A stretch of DNA of 64,000 nucleotides, from contig NZ_CANMCZ010000005.1 in the NCBI RefSeq assembly GCF_947496485.1, positions 186,001 to 250,000 on the forward strand. Reading direction: 5' to 3'. The position numbers and the translations under genes were made by a program. The notes beneath the pieces are model-generated. The model saw only the letters and a list, made by a program, of their open reading frames with translations. It was not told the DNA's origin and did no database searches. This document shows positions 1 to 7,424 of this stretch, piece after piece. Source of the stretch: an uncultured Winogradskyella sp. Lineage in GTDB: Bacteria > Bacteroidota > Bacteroidia > Flavobacteriales > Flavobacteriaceae. Numbering within the stretch: the stretch's first letter is position 1; the number at the start of each line of letters is the position of its first letter.

Positions 1-617
1 ATGGGCGACTAGCAAAAGAAATAATTACTGTTGAAATTCCGCAACGCAAAAAAGATCCAATTCAATTTTCAAAAGATGAATTTGTAAAACCAAATACATC
101 TTTAGAAGTATTAGGGAAACTAAGAGCAGCCTTCAAAAAAGAAGGAGGAAGTGTTACTGCAGGAAATTCATCTGGATTAAATGATGGAGCAGCAGCAACT
201 ATTATTGCTTCAGAAGATGCTGTAAAAAAATATGACCTAAAACCATTAGCAAGAATTGTAAGTTCTGCTGTGGTTGGTGTAGAGCCAAGAATTATGGGAA
301 TTGGTCCAGTTCAAGCTTCTAATAAAGCATTAGAAAAAGCCGGTTTGACCATGGATGATATGGATGTTATTGAATTAAATGAAGCCTTTGCAGCTCAGGC
401 TTTAGCATGTACGAGAGCTTGGGGATTGGCAGATGACGATGCTAGATTAAACCCAAATGGTGGCTCGATTGCAATTGGTCATCCATTAGGAGTTACAGGA
501 GCAAGGATTGCTTATTCTGCAGCTGTAGAATTGCACGAGCAAAATAAAAAATATGCATTAGTAACCATGTGTATTGGTGTTGGACAAGGTTATGCAGCAA
601 TTATAGAAAAAGTATAA
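1..617 (+). CDS. paaJ: Acetyl-CoA acyltransferase (PaaJ/PcaF-type thiolase), 5' truncated by window edge
   Basis: The reading frame is open from base 3 without a start, so the gene begins before the window. About 204 C-terminal residues are present, half of a thiolase of roughly 400. The C-terminal thiolase signatures are intact: an NPNGGSIAIGHPLG stretch with the catalytic His, and MCIGVGQG with the second catalytic Cys. The CIGVGQG form is typical of beta-ketoadipyl-CoA thiolases rather than fatty-acid thiolases. Thiolases of this type cleave 3-oxoadipyl-CoA to acetyl-CoA and succinyl-CoA, the last step of phenylacetate degradation. The stop abuts the next start (618), and paaZ and paaY lie downstream, which supports the PaaJ role. 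A more general acetyl-CoA acyltransferase is the alternative. Confidence 0.88.
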   Translation, partial: GRLAKEIITVEIPQRKKDPIQFSKDEFVKPNTSLEVLGKLRAAFKKEGGSVTAGNSSGLNDGAAATIIASEDAVKKYDLKPLARIVSSAVVGVEPRIMGIGPVQASNKALEKAGLTMDDMDVIELNEAFAAQALACTRAWGLADDDARLNPNGGSIAIGHPLGVTGARIAYSAAVELHEQNKKYALVTMCIGVGQGYAAIIEKV

Positions 618-1220
618 ATGAAGATTCTAGTTATAGGAGGAAACGGAACCATAGGGAAAAAGGTTAGTGAACGACTAGCTCAAAAACATGAGGTGCTCAT
701 TGCTGGACGAAATTCAGGTGACGTAACAGTGGATTTTTCAGATTCAAGTTCTATTAAGTCGATGTTTGATTCTGTTGGTAAGCTTGATGCTATTGTTGCC
801 ATTGCTGGAGATGCAAAATGGGACAAGCTTGATAATTTATCGGAAGATGATTTTTATATAGGCATAAAGAGTAAAATGATGGGTCAAGTTAATGTTGTCC
901 GAATTGGAAAGGACTATCTTAATCCAAATGGTTCAATAACATTATCAACGGGAATTTTAGCAGACGACCCTGTTGATATGACAACAAGTGCTGCCATGGT
1001 CAACGGAGCCATAAATAGTTTTGTGAAAGCTGTCGCTTTAGAGTTAAAAGACGGAAAGCGTATCAATGTAGTATGCTCAGATTTAGTAGAAGACTCATTT
1101 GAAAAATATAAAGATTATTTTCCGGGAAACACACCAGTACCAATGCATAAAATTGTAGATGGTTATGTGAAGTCCGTCGAAGGGAAAATTACAGGAAGAG
1201 TTTTAAGAATAATGGCTTAA
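618..1220 (+). CDS. Atypical short-chain dehydrogenase (Lin1944-like SDR)
   Basis: A 200-residue Rossmann protein starting directly after the thiolase stop. The N-terminus has the nucleotide-binding motif GGNGTIG (residues 7-13), and IAGDAKW occupies the NNAG region. The helix that normally carries Tyr-x-x-x-Lys reads SAAMVNGAINSF, so both catalytic residues are absent. This matches the SDR subgroup around Listeria Lin1944, known to lack the active-site residues and of undetermined function. Position inside the paa operon suggests a role linked to phenylacetate or acyl-CoA metabolism, but oxidoreductase activity should not be assumed. Confidence 0.82.
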   Translation: MKILVIGGNGTIGKKVSERLAQKHEVLIAGRNSGDVTVDFSDSSSIKSMFDSVGKLDAIVAIAGDAKWDKLDNLSEDDFYIGIKSKMMGQVNVVRIGKDYLNPNGSITLSTGILADDPVDMTTSAAMVNGAINSFVKAVALELKDGKRINVVCSDLVEDSFEKYKDYFPGNTPVPMHKIVDGYVKSVEGKITGRVLRIMA

Positions 1221-1226
1221 GTTATT

Positions 1227-3725
1227 ATGGAAAAAATACAACATTACGTTCAAGGAAACTGGACAACAGGTAAAGAGGAGGGAGCACCAATTCTAGATGC
1301 TGTAACTGGCGAAGCATTTACTAGCGTGGCAATAGAAGGGTTAGATATTCCTGATATTCTTCAATATGGAAGAACCAAAGGTGGAGAAAAACTTCGAAAA
1401 ATGACGTTTCAAGAGCGTGGGAATATGCTCAAGAGTTTAGCCTTATATCTCACCAAAAGAAAAGATGCCTTTTATGACTTAAGCTACAGAACAGGTGCGA
1501 CAAAAGTAGATAGTTGGATAGATATTGAAGGTGGATTCGGAAATTTATTTGCCAATGCGTCCTTAAGAAAGTTATTTCCAAATCAACCGTTTCATGTTGA
1601 AGGCGATGCTATCGATTTGTCTCGTGGTGGACGTTTTATGGCGCATCATATAATGGTACCTAGAAAAGGAGTAGCTGTACATATCAATGCTTTCAATTTT
1701 CCAGTTTGGGGAATGTTAGAAAAATGTGCGGTGAACTGGATGGCAGGAGTACCAGCTGTGGTTTTACCAGCACCTTCATCATCATATTTAGCAGAAGCCG
1801 TAGCGAGAACAATTGTTGATTCTGGCATTCTTCCAGAAGGTGCGCTTCAAATCATTAATGGAACTGTAAAAACGATATTAGATACAGTAGAATCTCAAGA
1901 CGTAGTCACATTTACTGGTTCTGCCCAAACAGGACGTTTACTGAAAGCACACCCAAGATTGATTCAAGAATCTGTGCCATTTACGATGGAAGCGGATTCA
2001 TTAAATGCGTCTATTTTAGGAGAAGATGCGGTTCCTGGGACACCTGAATTTGACTTGTTCATCAAGGAGGTGAGAAAAGAAATGACTGTAAAAGCTGGAC
2101 AAAAATGTACAGCAATCCGTAGAATCATGGTGCCAGAGAATTTAGTTGAAGATGTTCAAATTGCATTAGGAAAAGCACTTGATAAAGTGACTATTGGAGA
2201 TCCAAGATTAAAAGAAGTACGCATGGGATCTTTAGTAAGTCAACAACAAGTTCAAGCTGTAAAAGATTCTGTAAACGATCTAGCTAAAGAAGCACAAATC
2301 GTATATGGAGATGTAGATAAAATTGAAACCATTGGAGCAGATGCTAAAAAAGGTGCTTTTATTAGTCCTATTTTATTAAGAGCTGATCATCCATTTCAGA
2401 ATACAGTAATTCACGAACGTGAAGCATTTGGTCCTGTAAGTACCATTATGCCTTATAAAAATTTAGATGAAGCAATTACGCTTGCTCAAATGGGTAAAGG
2501 CTCATTAGTGTCTTCAATAGCAACAAATGATGATAAAATTGCTAAGGAGTATGTCGTTAATGCAGCATCTCATCATGGTCGAATATTAGTACTCAATAGA
2601 GAGAGCGCTAAAGAAAGCACAGGTCATGGTTCGCCATTACCATATCTAGTCCATGGAGGTCCAGGACGTGCAGGTGGCGGAGAAGAAATGGGGGGAATGC
2701 GTGGTATAAAACATTATTTACAACGTACCGCAATCCAAGGTTCGCCAACAACGATTACTGAGATTACGGGAATCTATCAGCAGAATGCAAAATATAAAGA
2801 AGCAGAACAACATCCTTTTAAATACCATTGGGAGGATATTGAGACAGGAATGTCAATGAAGACGCATAAGCGAACCATTACAGATACAGATATCATCTCA
2901 TTTGCTAATGTCACTTGGGATCATTTCTATGCGCATACAGATATCACATCTCTTGATGGAAGTATTTTTGAAAAGCGTACAGCTCATGGTTATTTCATTA
3001 TTTCGGCTGCTGCAGGATTGTTTGTGTATCCAAATAAAGGACCTGTATCAGCTAATTATGGTTTAGAAGAATGTCGTTTCCTTAGACCATTATATCATAA
3101 CGATACTATTTATGTACGTTTAACCTGTAAACAAAAAATAGATCGTGATGTAGCCTCTGCTGAACATCCGAGCGGAATCGTAAAATGGTTTGCTGAAATT
3201 TTTGACGCAGATGATGAACTTGTGGCTTTAGCAACTGTATTAACTATGGTGCAAAAGAAACAAGAAGTTTTTGTAGAAATGACTGATGAAAAGATTGACG
3301 AATGTTTATCTAAATTGACCGAAGACATGAAACCAAAATGGGGAATCATGACACCACAACACATGATTGAGCATTTGGAGTTTACTTATAAAATTGCGGC
3401 GGGTGAAATTCAGGATTTTGAAATTTCAACACCAGAAAAGATTTTGGAAAAAGTAAAAAATAGCCTTTGGAATTATAAAAAATTCCCTCAGAATTCGCGG
3501 TTCCCTTTGTTAGATAAGGAAACACTGGATGATTTAAAGCACTCAGATTTAGCCACTGCTATTGAAAAATTTAAGACGCAACGAGAAGCCTATTTAGAAT
3601 ATTTTAAAGAAAATCCAGATGCTAAATTAAAAAATATGGTATTTGGTGAATTAAATAGATACGAGTGGTATTTAATGGAAAGAAAACATTTAAATCATCA
3701 CTTTGAGCAATTCAATTTGTTATAG
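1227..3725 (+). CDS. paaZ: PaaZ ring-opening enzyme: aldehyde dehydrogenase + MaoC hydratase + C-terminal DinB/DUF1569-like domain
   Basis: An 832-residue protein; E. coli PaaZ has 681. Residues 1-520 are the aldehyde dehydrogenase domain, with Glu255 (TMEADS) and nucleophile Cys294 (GQKCTA). Residues about 540-685 are a hot-dog MaoC domain with Asp565, His570 and Asp572 in TWDHFYAHTD. In known PaaZ the MaoC domain hydrolyses the oxepin-CoA ring and the dehydrogenase oxidises the resulting aldehyde. The last 145 residues are an extra helical domain: WGIMTPQHMIEHLE near its start and a terminal ERKHLNHHFEQF, the His pattern of DinB/DUF1569 metal-binding proteins. The gene lies 6 bases after the SDR in the paa operon. 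Confidence 0.93.
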   Translation: MEKIQHYVQGNWTTGKEEGAPILDAVTGEAFTSVAIEGLDIPDILQYGRTKGGEKLRKMTFQERGNMLKSLALYLTKRKDAFYDLSYRTGATKVDSWIDIEGGFGNLFANASLRKLFPNQPFHVEGDAIDLSRGGRFMAHHIMVPRKGVAVHINAFNFPVWGMLEKCAVNWMAGVPAVVLPAPSSSYLAEAVARTIVDSGILPEGALQIINGTVKTILDTVESQDVVTFTGSAQTGRLLKAHPRLIQESVPFTMEADSLNASILGEDAVPGTPEFDLFIKEVRKEMTVKAGQKCTAIRRIMVPENLVEDVQIALGKALDKVTIGDPRLKEVRMGSLVSQQQVQAVKDSVNDLAKEAQIVYGDVDKIETIGADAKKGAFISPILLRADHPFQNTVIHEREAFGPVSTIMPYKNLDEAITLAQMGKGSLVSSIATNDDKIAKEYVVNAASHHGRILVLNRESAKESTGHGSPLPYLVHGGPGRAGGGEEMGGMRGIKHYLQRTAIQGSPTTITEITGIYQQNAKYKEAEQHPFKYHWEDIETGMSMKTHKRTITDTDIISFANVTWDHFYAHTDITSLDGSIFEKRTAHGYFIISAAAGLFVYPNKGPVSANYGLEECRFLRPLYHNDTIYVRLTCKQKIDRDVASAEHPSGIVKWFAEIFDADDELVALATVLTMVQKKQEVFVEMTDEKIDECLSKLTEDMKPKWGIMTPQHMIEHLEFTYKIAAGEIQDFEISTPEKILEKVKNSLWNYKKFPQNSRFPLLDKETLDDLKHSDLATAIEKFKTQREAYLEYFKENPDAKLKNMVFGELNRYEWYLMERKHLNHHFEQFNLL

Positions 3726-3739
3726 CAAATTGAATTGCT
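3706..3739 (+). repeat. 14-bp perfect inverted repeat spanning the paaZ stop codon
   Basis: Arms 3706-3719 and 3726-3739 are exact reverse complements separated by six bases that contain the paaZ stop codon. No T-run follows, so it is not a typical intrinsic terminator. It lies six bases upstream of the first palindrome of the GIY-YIG unit and could be a stop-codon hairpin or a trace of the insertion event. Confidence 0.7.
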
Positions 3740-3744
3740 TAAAG

Positions 3745-3766
3745 TTCCCACGAAAGTGGGAATCTC
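3745..3766 (+). repeat. Left REP-like palindrome of GIY-YIG unit
   Basis: A hairpin with stem TTCCCAC / GTGGGAA and loop GAAA (3745-3762), followed by TCTC. It is the inverted partner of 4088-4109. Read in the same orientation, the two 22-mers share the GAAA loop, the outer stem and the TCTC tail. They differ only at two stem base pairs, and both members of each pair have changed so that pairing is kept. Confidence 0.75.
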
Positions 3767-3786
3767 TCAAAATGCGAGTTTGAAAT

Positions 3787-4074
3787 ATGAAATACTTAGT
3801 TTATATAATATCAAATAAAAAGCAAGGTGTTTTATACATAGGAAAAACAAAGCGATTAAAAAAAAGAATATATCAACATAAAACAAAAGCACATCCAAAT
3901 ACATTTTCAGCTAGATATAATTTAGATAAACTTGTTTATTTTGAAGCGTTTGAAACTGAAGATGAAGCTAATTTGAGAGAAAAAAGAATGAAGAAGTGGT
4001 ATAGAGCTTGGAAAATAGAGCTTATAGAAAAGTCGAATCCTGAGTGGAAGGATTTGTATGAGGTATTAAAATAG
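3787..4074 (+). CDS. GIY-YIG (URI-type) single-domain endonuclease
   Basis: A 95-residue protein with the GIY-YIG core near its N-terminus: YLVYIIS followed by VLYIGKT (the YIG element), then KRIYQHK with a conserved Arg and His. The Glu-containing C-terminal helix is in TEDEANLREKRMKKW. It matches the lone-domain UvrC-N-terminal-like proteins scattered through Flavobacteriaceae genomes, usually labelled excinuclease subunit C-like; it is not UvrC. It cleaves DNA by family membership, with unknown target. The start ATG lies 20 bases after the left palindrome and the stop about 14 bases before the right one, so the gene and palindromes form a unit. Confidence 0.88.
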   Translation: MKYLVYIISNKKQGVLYIGKTKRLKKRIYQHKTKAHPNTFSARYNLDKLVYFEAFETEDEANLREKRMKKWYRAWKIELIEKSNPEWKDLYEVLK

Positions 4075-4087
4075 TAATTAATAAAAC

Positions 4088-4109
4088 GAGATTCCCGTTT
4101 TCACGGGAA
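4088..4109 (-). repeat. Right REP-like palindrome of GIY-YIG unit
   Basis: A hairpin with stem TTCCCGT / ACGGGAA and loop TTTC on the plus strand, preceded by GAGA. On the minus strand it reads TTCCC GT GAAA AC GGGAA TCTC, matching the left palindrome except for compensated stem changes. It lies 13 bases upstream of the enoyl-CoA hydratase start. Confidence 0.75.
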
Positions 4110-4121
4110 CACATAAATGTG

Positions 4122-4874
4122 ATGACCAAACCATACGTAAAACAAACCATAGAAAATGAAGTAGGATATATCGAGTTTTTTCATCCTGCTCATAATTCAT
4201 TACCAGGAGATGTTCTGGCAAAATTAGCTAATATCATTACTGAAGCTGGGTTGAACGATGACATAAAAGTGATTGTTTTAAAAAGTGGTGGTGACCGTAC
4301 CTTTTGTGCTGGAGCAAGTTTTAATGAATTGATTAATATCAATGATGCGGCTACTGGAAAAGTATTCTTTTCTGGTTTTGCTAACGTTATTAATGCCATG
4401 CGAAAATGTCCGAAATTTATTATTGGACGTATACAAGGTAAAACTGTAGGTGGAGGAGTAGGTCTTGCGGCTTCAACTGATTATTGCATGGCAACAAAAT
4501 TTGCGGCAATAAAGTTGAGTGAACTTAATATTGGTATCGGACCTTTTGTTGTCGGACCAGCTATAGAACGTAAAATGGGCTTAAGCGCAATGTCTCAAAT
4601 AGCAATTGATGCTAATACGTTTTATTCTGCGGAATGGGCCAAACAAAAAGGTTTATTTACTCATGTCTATGAAAGCACTGAAGAATTAGACGAAGCTGTA
4701 AAAGCAACAGCAGAGCATTTATGTACTTACAATACTGAAGCGATGCTAGAAATGAAAAAGGTGTTTTGGAAAGGTACTGATCATTGGGATGAGCTTTTAG
4801 CAGAGCGCGCGCAAACAAGTGGAAGATTAGTGCTGTCAGAATTTACAAAAGAGAAATTAAAAGGGTTTAAATAA
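4122..4874 (+). CDS. Enoyl-CoA hydratase/isomerase (crotonase), phenylacetate pathway
   Basis: A 250-residue crotonase-fold protein. The oxyanion-hole regions are visible as FCAGASFNEL (about residue 62) and GKTVGGGVGLAAS, and one catalytic-type Glu is in LSELNIGIGP. The position of the second hydratase Glu appears to be a different residue, so isomerase or other crotonase chemistry is possible. In the phenylacetate pathway PaaF and PaaG are crotonases; which of the two this is cannot be told here. A GTG three bases upstream could also serve as start, but ATG 4122 is preferred. The stop is separated from paaY by one base, so the two are co-transcribed. Confidence 0.85.
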   Translation: MTKPYVKQTIENEVGYIEFFHPAHNSLPGDVLAKLANIITEAGLNDDIKVIVLKSGGDRTFCAGASFNELININDAATGKVFFSGFANVINAMRKCPKFIIGRIQGKTVGGGVGLAASTDYCMATKFAAIKLSELNIGIGPFVVGPAIERKMGLSAMSQIAIDANTFYSAEWAKQKGLFTHVYESTEELDEAVKATAEHLCTYNTEAMLEMKKVFWKGTDHWDELLAERAQTSGRLVLSEFTKEKLKGFK

Positions 4875-4875
4875 A

Positions 4876-5472
4876 ATGATATACAGTTTTAATGGCTATA
4901 CACCAGTAGTTCACGAAAGTAGTTTTGTGCACCCTTTAGCTGCTGTGACAGGCAATGTGATTATAGGCAAAAACTGTTATATAGGTCCTGGAGCTGCAAT
5001 TCGTGGTGATTGGGGACAAATCATATTGGAAGATGGTGTAAATGTGCAAGAAAATTGTACAGTCCATATGTTTCCAGGAAAATCAATCATTCTTAAAGAA
5101 AGCGCGCATGTTGGACATGGAGCTATTATTCATGGAGCTAATTTGGGCAGAAATTGTTTAATAGGTATGAATACGGTTATTATGGATGATGCTGAAATTG
5201 GTGATGAATCTATAGTTGGAGCCATGGTATTTGTTAAGGCAGAAACTAAAATTCCAAAGCGTAGTTTAGTAGTTGGGAATCCGGCAAAAATTGTAAAGGA
5301 AGTTTCTAATGAAATGATAGCTTGGAAAACGAAAGGGACGGAGCTTTATCAGCAATTACCAGCAGATTGTCATAAATCTTTACGAGAAGTTGAGCCACTA
5401 AGAGAAGTTCCTGAAAATATGAAAGTGCAAGATGATATTTATAAGACGCTTAGAGAGACTTTTAAAAAGTAA
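4876..5472 (+). CDS. paaY: PaaY, hexapeptide-repeat gamma-carbonic-anhydrase-like thioesterase
   Basis: A 198-residue left-handed beta-helix protein with repeated hexapeptides (VTGNVIIGKNCYIG, GHGAIIHGANLGRNCLIG). The metal-ligand region typical of gamma-carbonic anhydrases is present: His in CTVHMFPG, then HVGHGAIIHG with two more His. PaaY is known as a thioesterase that removes dead-end CoA adducts in phenylacetate degradation. Position at the end of the paa operon and a length near 196 support this over a generic carbonic anhydrase. It is tail-to-tail with the Lrp-type regulator, whose stop begins 2 bases away. Confidence 0.87.
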   Translation: MIYSFNGYTPVVHESSFVHPLAAVTGNVIIGKNCYIGPGAAIRGDWGQIILEDGVNVQENCTVHMFPGKSIILKESAHVGHGAIIHGANLGRNCLIGMNTVIMDDAEIGDESIVGAMVFVKAETKIPKRSLVVGNPAKIVKEVSNEMIAWKTKGTELYQQLPADCHKSLREVEPLREVPENMKVQDDIYKTLRETFKK

Positions 5473-5474
5473 AA

Positions 5475-5948
5475 TCAAATTCTACTTAAATCAATTTCAT
5501 TGGTTTCTTTTCCAGTTGAAAGCGTAATTAAACTTTGTACATTACCTAAATATGGTAGAAGTGTTAATTTTGAAATAATAAACGTTTCATAAGCTTCAAT
5601 ATCTTCAACAACTAGCTTCAATAAATAATCGAAATTTCCACTTACACGATGGCATTCTACAATTTCAGGAAAATCATTAATCTCTTTCACAAACTTTTCC
5701 AAATAACTTCTTGTATGACCTTGTAAAGTGATTCCAATAAATACCTTAAGTTTTAAACCTATTTTCTTATGGTCTAATACTGCAACATATTTCTTAATAT
5801 AACCTTCTTTTTCAAGCTTTTTAATACGTTCAAAAATTGGTGACGTAGTCATGCCGAGTTCCTCAGCAATACTTTTAGTGGTCCTATTGCTGTTTTTTTG
5901 AAGAATAGCTAGGATTTGTGAGTCTATCTTATCAAGAACGTATGGCAT
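5475..5948 (-). CDS. Lrp/AsnC family transcriptional regulator
   Basis: A 157-residue regulator with an N-terminal winged HTH (KIDSQILAILQKNSNRTTKSIAEELGMTTSPIFERIKKLEKEGYIKKY in overlapping parts) and a C-terminal RAM ligand-binding domain with the VSGNFDYLLKLVV core. It is divergent from the E2-ilvE-E1 branched-chain amino acid operon. Lrp proteins sense amino acids, so control of that operon and of itself is a reasonable inference. A TATATTTG box lies upstream on its strand. Confidence 0.93.
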   Translation of the reverse strand: MPYVLDKIDSQILAILQKNSNRTTKSIAEELGMTTSPIFERIKKLEKEGYIKKYVAVLDHKKIGLKLKVFIGITLQGHTRSYLEKFVKEINDFPEIVECHRVSGNFDYLLKLVVEDIEAYETFIISKLTLLPYLGNVQSLITLSTGKETNEIDLSRI

Positions 5949-5979
5949 AAGAAAATTATTTTTTAAAATGGCTTAAATA

Positions 5980-5987
5980 CAAATATA
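5980..5987 (-). promoter_or_regulatory. Candidate -7 box (TATATTTG) of the Lrp-type regulator gene
   Basis: Exact match to the Bacteroidota -7 consensus TAnnTTTG, about 32 bases before the regulator start. No good -33 TTG is found at the usual distance, so support is partial. The 170-base divergent intergenic region is very AT-rich and would also hold the E2 promoter. Confidence 0.35.
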
Positions 5988-6118
5988 AAAAGAATAAAAA
6001 ACTTTTAAATAATAATAATTTAGAATAAATAATTTTTTATAGTTAATAATAAAGTTTTTAATAGTAGATATATTCGATATGAAGTATCTTTATTTCTTAT
6101 ATAAAAACTATTTTTGAT

Positions 6119-7420
6119 TTGGAAAATTTCGAATTTAAAATGCCCAAATTGGGTGAAAGTATCACTGAAGCGGTAATCATTACTTGGTTTAAAAATGTTG
6201 GTGATACTATTGAAGACGATGAAATGTTGTTAGAAGTGGCTACTGATAAGGTAGATTCAGAAGTACCCTCAACAGTTTCAGGTGTAATTGTAGATATTTT
6301 GTATAATGCCAATGATGTTATTAAAATTGGTGAAACCATTGCTATTATAAAAGCAAATGGTAAATCATCATCAGCGAAAAAGGAAACTAAGAAAAAGGAT
6401 AATAAACCAAAAAAATCAGATAGTGTAAAGCAGAAAGTTCTTAAAATTCCAAAGGCAATTCAGAGTTCTTCAACTTCTTTTTCAACATCAAATGCTAACA
6501 CATTCTTCTCTCCATTAGTTATTTCAATTGCCAAAGAGCATCATATTAGTTTTGAAGAATTAGCTCGAATTCCTGCTACAGGAAAAGAAGGACGCTTACG
6601 TAAAAGTGACCTTTTTCAATATATCGAAGATGGTCGACCATACAAATCTGCTCAACCCTTAACCAAAGACCCAACGGCTTATAGAATACCGCAACTAACA
6701 TTCGATAAAGGAGAAGGTAAAGTCATTGAAATGGATCGCATGCGTAAGATGATTGCAGATCATATGGTGTATTCAAAGCACACGTCACCACATGTTACTG
6801 CATATGTGGAAGCCGATTTAACCAATGTGGTTAACTGGAGAAATGCTAATAAAATAGCTTTTCAAGAAAAATATGGTGAGCGTTTAACCTTTACACCATT
6901 ATTTGTTGAAGCGGTTGCAAAAGCGGTTAAAGATTTTCCAAATATAAATGCATCAGTCGATGGTGATAATATTATTGTAAAAGAAGATATAAATATTGGT
7001 ATGGCAACAGCATTACCGAGCGGAAATTTAATTGTTCCTGTGGTGAAAAATGCAGATACTAAAGATTTGAAACAACTTGCTGAAAATGTAAATGAATTAG
7101 CAAATAAAGCCAGAGAAAATAGGCTTGTAGGAGATGATATAAAAGGAAGTACGTTTACCATTTCTAATGTCGGAACTTTTGGAAGTGTTATGGGTACACC
7201 AATTATCAATCAACCCGAAGTGGCCATACTGGCATTAGGAATCATAAAGAAAAGACCAGAGGTTATCGAAACAGAAAAAGGAGACGAAATTGCAATTAGA
7301 AGTATGATGTACTTATCGCTTTCTTTTGATCATCGTGTTGTTGATGGCTTTTTAGGTGGAAGTTTTGTGCGCCGGGTGGCTGATTATTTTGAACAATTTG
7401 ATTTGAACCGAAAGATATAA
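6119..7420 (+). CDS. Dihydrolipoamide acyltransferase E2 of branched-chain 2-oxoacid dehydrogenase
   Basis: A 433-residue E2 with an N-terminal lipoyl domain (lipoyl-Lys44 in EVATDKVDSE), a Lys-rich hinge, a peripheral-subunit binding domain at about 135-172 (SPLVISIAKEHHISFEELARI), and a catalytic acyltransferase domain ending with the active-site SFDHRVVDG. TTG at 6119 is chosen because the resulting N-terminus MENFEFKMPKLGES resembles usual E2 starts; the in-frame ATG at 6140 would remove seven residues of the first strand. It transfers acyl groups from the fused E1 encoded at 8489 to CoA. No E3 gene lies in the window. Confidence 0.9.
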   Translation: MENFEFKMPKLGESITEAVIITWFKNVGDTIEDDEMLLEVATDKVDSEVPSTVSGVIVDILYNANDVIKIGETIAIIKANGKSSSAKKETKKKDNKPKKSDSVKQKVLKIPKAIQSSSTSFSTSNANTFFSPLVISIAKEHHISFEELARIPATGKEGRLRKSDLFQYIEDGRPYKSAQPLTKDPTAYRIPQLTFDKGEGKVIEMDRMRKMIADHMVYSKHTSPHVTAYVEADLTNVVNWRNANKIAFQEKYGERLTFTPLFVEAVAKAVKDFPNINASVDGDNIIVKEDINIGMATALPSGNLIVPVVKNADTKDLKQLAENVNELANKARENRLVGDDIKGSTFTISNVGTFGSVMGTPIINQPEVAILALGIIKKRPEVIETEKGDEIAIRSMMYLSLSFDHRVVDGFLGGSFVRRVADYFEQFDLNRKI

Positions 7421-7424
7421 TGTT

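Larger units (their letters stand above)
3745..4109 (+). mobile_element. Putative palindrome-bounded GIY-YIG unit inserted in the paa operon
   Basis: A 365-bp segment bounded by two inverted 22-base palindromes encloses one gene, a 95-residue GIY-YIG nuclease. It separates paaZ from the enoyl-CoA hydratase gene, which elsewhere in this operon are packed without gaps. The organisation resembles REP sequences with a dedicated nuclease (RAYT-like), but with a GIY-YIG enzyme instead of a Y1 transposase. Mobility is inferred from structure; no target duplication was identified. Confidence 0.5.

Noticed and set aside
3787..4074. Homing endonuclease in an intron or intein
   Set aside because: The gene lies between two complete coding genes, with no split exon or intein borders.
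6109..6116. TATTTTTG as the -7 box of the E2 gene
   Set aside because: It would put transcription at or after the TTG start supported by the conserved E2 N-terminus, and no -33 TTG is present.
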